Assembly: GCA_965248775.1 (NCBI GenBank)
Contig: OZ252150.1
Coordinates: 3,472,001 to 3,536,000, forward strand
Reading direction: 5' to 3'
Length of the DNA: 64,000 nt
Source: JBHHUI01 sp965248775
GTDB lineage: Bacteria; Chloroflexota; Anaerolineae; Anaerolineales; JBHHUI01
The position numbers and the translations under genes were made by a program. Of this stretch, positions 62,516 to 64,000 are shown piece after piece (the stretch's first letter is position 1; every line of letters starts with the position of its first letter). The notes beneath the pieces were generated by a model. That model was not told where the DNA came from. It did not search any database and was given only the letters and a program-made list of their open reading frames with translations.

Positions 62516-63898
62516 CTACTCTGTGCCTTGGTAGCGCAGCGATCTGGTCTGTGATTTTCCGTGTTCCAAATTAGTTACATTCACATCCAACTTTGACCAC
62601 TGGCGAACATTAAAGCGGCTGCGAAGATAGGCCAGCGGACCATAGAACATCCCCCCCAACTCAAGAAGTTTTAGCTCGCGCGGAAATCCACTTTGTCTGG
62701 CTTCATTTTTTTCTGAACGCGGGTCAAGGATATGCTTGATCGCGAGTGGAATCCGCAGCACCATATCGAAAATGCGTTTTGGGCGCTGAAATAAGACGGA
62801 AGTTAAGTAGGCGGTCAATCCAACACCATAGCCAAATGCACGTTTGCGCAGGCTGGCGTAGTCCTGACTATATCGATGAAAGACAATTGCGGCTGGTTCG
62901 TATACCAGTCGTTGACCCGAGTTGATTACCTGGAAAAAAGCAGAGAGGTCATCGCCACCACGCGCGATTGTACCGACCCCAAGTGCAGAATCGAACCCAC
63001 CAATTTCCTGCAACAAATCGGTTCGGAAGGCCATATTCGCGCCCGTACCGAAAAGCCCGGCTGAGTAAGGATACAGGCGTTGTGCCATCTGGCTCAGTTC
63101 CAAATCGAATACCTGGCGCGCAAAGCCTTTGCCGAACCGTCCGAGTTGCTCGCCCCATAACTGCACACGGGTCTCAAGCTCGGCTGGAACGATGAGGCCG
63201 GTTACGCAACCAACGTCTTCGGCAGCGATGAAGCCAGCGGTTAAATGCAGGAGCCAATCCGGATCCACAACAACATCATCGTCCGTAAATACGACAAGCG
63301 GCATAACGACGTGCATAAGACCAAGATTGTGCGCGTTGGCCAATCCGGGTTGGTCACAACGCAGATAATGAATCGATATCGCAGCCGAGTCAAGCAGGCG
63401 AAGGATTTCCAGCGTTCGATCAGATCGAGGCGCGCTATCGACGACGACGATCTCGATGCCCGGATAATGAAGCGCGAGCAGCGAATTAAGGCAGACTTTC
63501 AGACTCTCGGGTCGATCCCGCGTTGCAACCACGATACTAACTCTAGGGAGCGGTATCGCCGCTCCCAGGTGTTTCGGGTGGCAGGGTGGGTCCTGGGCTG
63601 GCAGGCCGGCAACGCTTAAGGCGTTGATTTCGCTAAAACCATCGGCTTGGAGATGGGTGTTTATTTCATCCGCAAACTTGGGCCAGATTTGGCGCTTCAA
63701 CTCTGCAGCCGGCAGCCCGGTGGTGCCCAAATTGAGCGGAAGCAGACCTAGCGGTTGGCCGTGCAAGCGCACAAGCGCATGTGCCTGCCCGTATTGACGA
63801 CCCGTTTGCGGATCCCAACTCGTTATCGCGGCAAGCGGCCGGCTGAGTTCGATTTCAACTATTCTGGCTGGCTTGAACTCATCTATTGAATTAGCCAT
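62516..63898 (-). CDS. Glycosyltransferase family 2
   Basis: 460 residues from the ATG at 63898, which overlaps the upstream stop by 8 bases; a TTG two codons earlier is the alternative. About 130 residues precede the GT-A domain. The domain is marked by 'RVSIVVATRDRPESLKVCLNSL', 'VVFTDDDVVVDPDWL' (D-x-D nucleotide-sugar site), 'TGANMAFRTDLLQEIGGFD' and 'GDDLSAFFQVI' (E/D-D acceptor loop). No C-terminal membrane anchor is obvious. It adds a sugar to the growing lipid-linked unit in the cytoplasm. Confidence 0.88.
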   Translation of the reverse strand: MANSIDEFKPARIVEIELSRPLAAITSWDPQTGRQYGQAHALVRLHGQPLGLLPLNLGTTGLPAAELKRQIWPKFADEINTHLQADGFSEINALSVAGLPAQDPPCHPKHLGAAIPLPRVSIVVATRDRPESLKVCLNSLLALHYPGIEIVVVDSAPRSDRTLEILRLLDSAAISIHYLRCDQPGLANAHNLGLMHVVMPLVVFTDDDVVVDPDWLLHLTAGFIAAEDVGCVTGLIVPAELETRVQLWGEQLGRFGKGFARQVFDLELSQMAQRLYPYSAGLFGTGANMAFRTDLLQEIGGFDSALGVGTIARGGDDLSAFFQVINSGQRLVYEPAAIVFHRYSQDYASLRKRAFGYGVGLTAYLTSVLFQRPKRIFDMVLRIPLAIKHILDPRSEKNEARQSGFPRELKLLELGGMFYGPLAYLRSRFNVRQWSKLDVNVTNLEHGKSQTRSLRYQGTE

Positions 63899-64000
63899 TT
63901 GCAACTCGCATTTTTACTGTTCCTGAAATATATCCGGCAGTTGTGATTATCAAACCTAGAAGAATAGCACCAGCCCGTGCCAAACCGGAGATGTCCAAGC
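63891..64000 (-). CDS. C-terminal end of a membrane protein (partial)
   Basis: Only 35 codons are inside the window. They contain one membrane helix ('AGAILLGLIITTAGYISG') and a short tail ending 'RVANG'. The overlap with the glycosyltransferase start points to the same operon. No family can be assigned. Confidence 0.5.
   Translation of the reverse strand, partial: LDISGLARAGAILLGLIITTAGYISGTVKMRVANG

Overview
The window looks like a chromosomal segment of a Chloroflexota bacterium, probably Anaerolineae-like. This is inferred from the gene mix: several GT39/DUF2142-type membrane glycosyltransferases, a zinc-bearing DUF177 gene followed by a primary sigma factor, a PA14-LysM exoprotein, YIP1, Bax-inhibitor and DUF4188 genes. 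No marker was phylogenetically placed. Housekeeping content includes metG, rpoD, rdgB, trxB and one tRNA-Val(CAC).

Layout. 0-6.7 kb: three GT-C membrane glycosyltransferases around metG, which has a structured, terminator-containing leader. 6.8-13.3 kb: rpoD, DUF177, rdgB, trxB, a sensor kinase and tRNA-Val. 13.4-20 kb: a methylated-glycine (sarcosine/dimethylglycine-type) oxidation cluster plus a HpcH-type aldolase. 20-37 kb: a transposon-saturated zone in which RAYT, Bax-inhibitor, metallophosphoesterase and NACHT genes are all split. 37.9-41.4 kb: a small TetR-controlled locus with three matching operators. 41.5-49.6 kb: a lipase-like hydrolase, an M24 peptidase and a two-gene operon of an integral-membrane protein plus a very large patatin-like phospholipase. 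49.9-53.6 kb: thioesterase, PA14-LysM exoprotein, CPBP protease. 53.7-64 kb: an extracellular polysaccharide cluster, mostly on the minus strand with overlapping genes (GT-C protein, flippase plus kinase, GH16, decayed GNAT, deacetylase, GT2).

The dominant feature is insertion. I resolve eleven elements from at least six families (ISAzo13, IS4/IS701, IS1, IS1182, IS3, IS91); together they cover about a quarter of the window. For most I could read terminal inverted repeats and a target-site duplication. Removing the element and one duplication copy restores an open frame in every case: FAD oxidoreductase, RAYT, Bax inhibitor, metallophosphoesterase, NACHT 5' part, patatin and a small membrane protein. 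The insertions are therefore young.

The most unusual region is 29820-36994. An IS91-like island has split a metallophosphoesterase gene, carries the 5' half of a NACHT (STAND) NTPase gene, and ends at CAAG on both sides. Its transposase gene is broken at several places by short mosaic repeats built on the heptamer ACTGGGT/ACCCAGT (about thirty copies in 4.3 kb). Other leads are the metG leader with a three-way junction, the patatin whose catalytic Ser and Asp are separated by a long membrane region, and a flippase-kinase fusion split by a frameshift.
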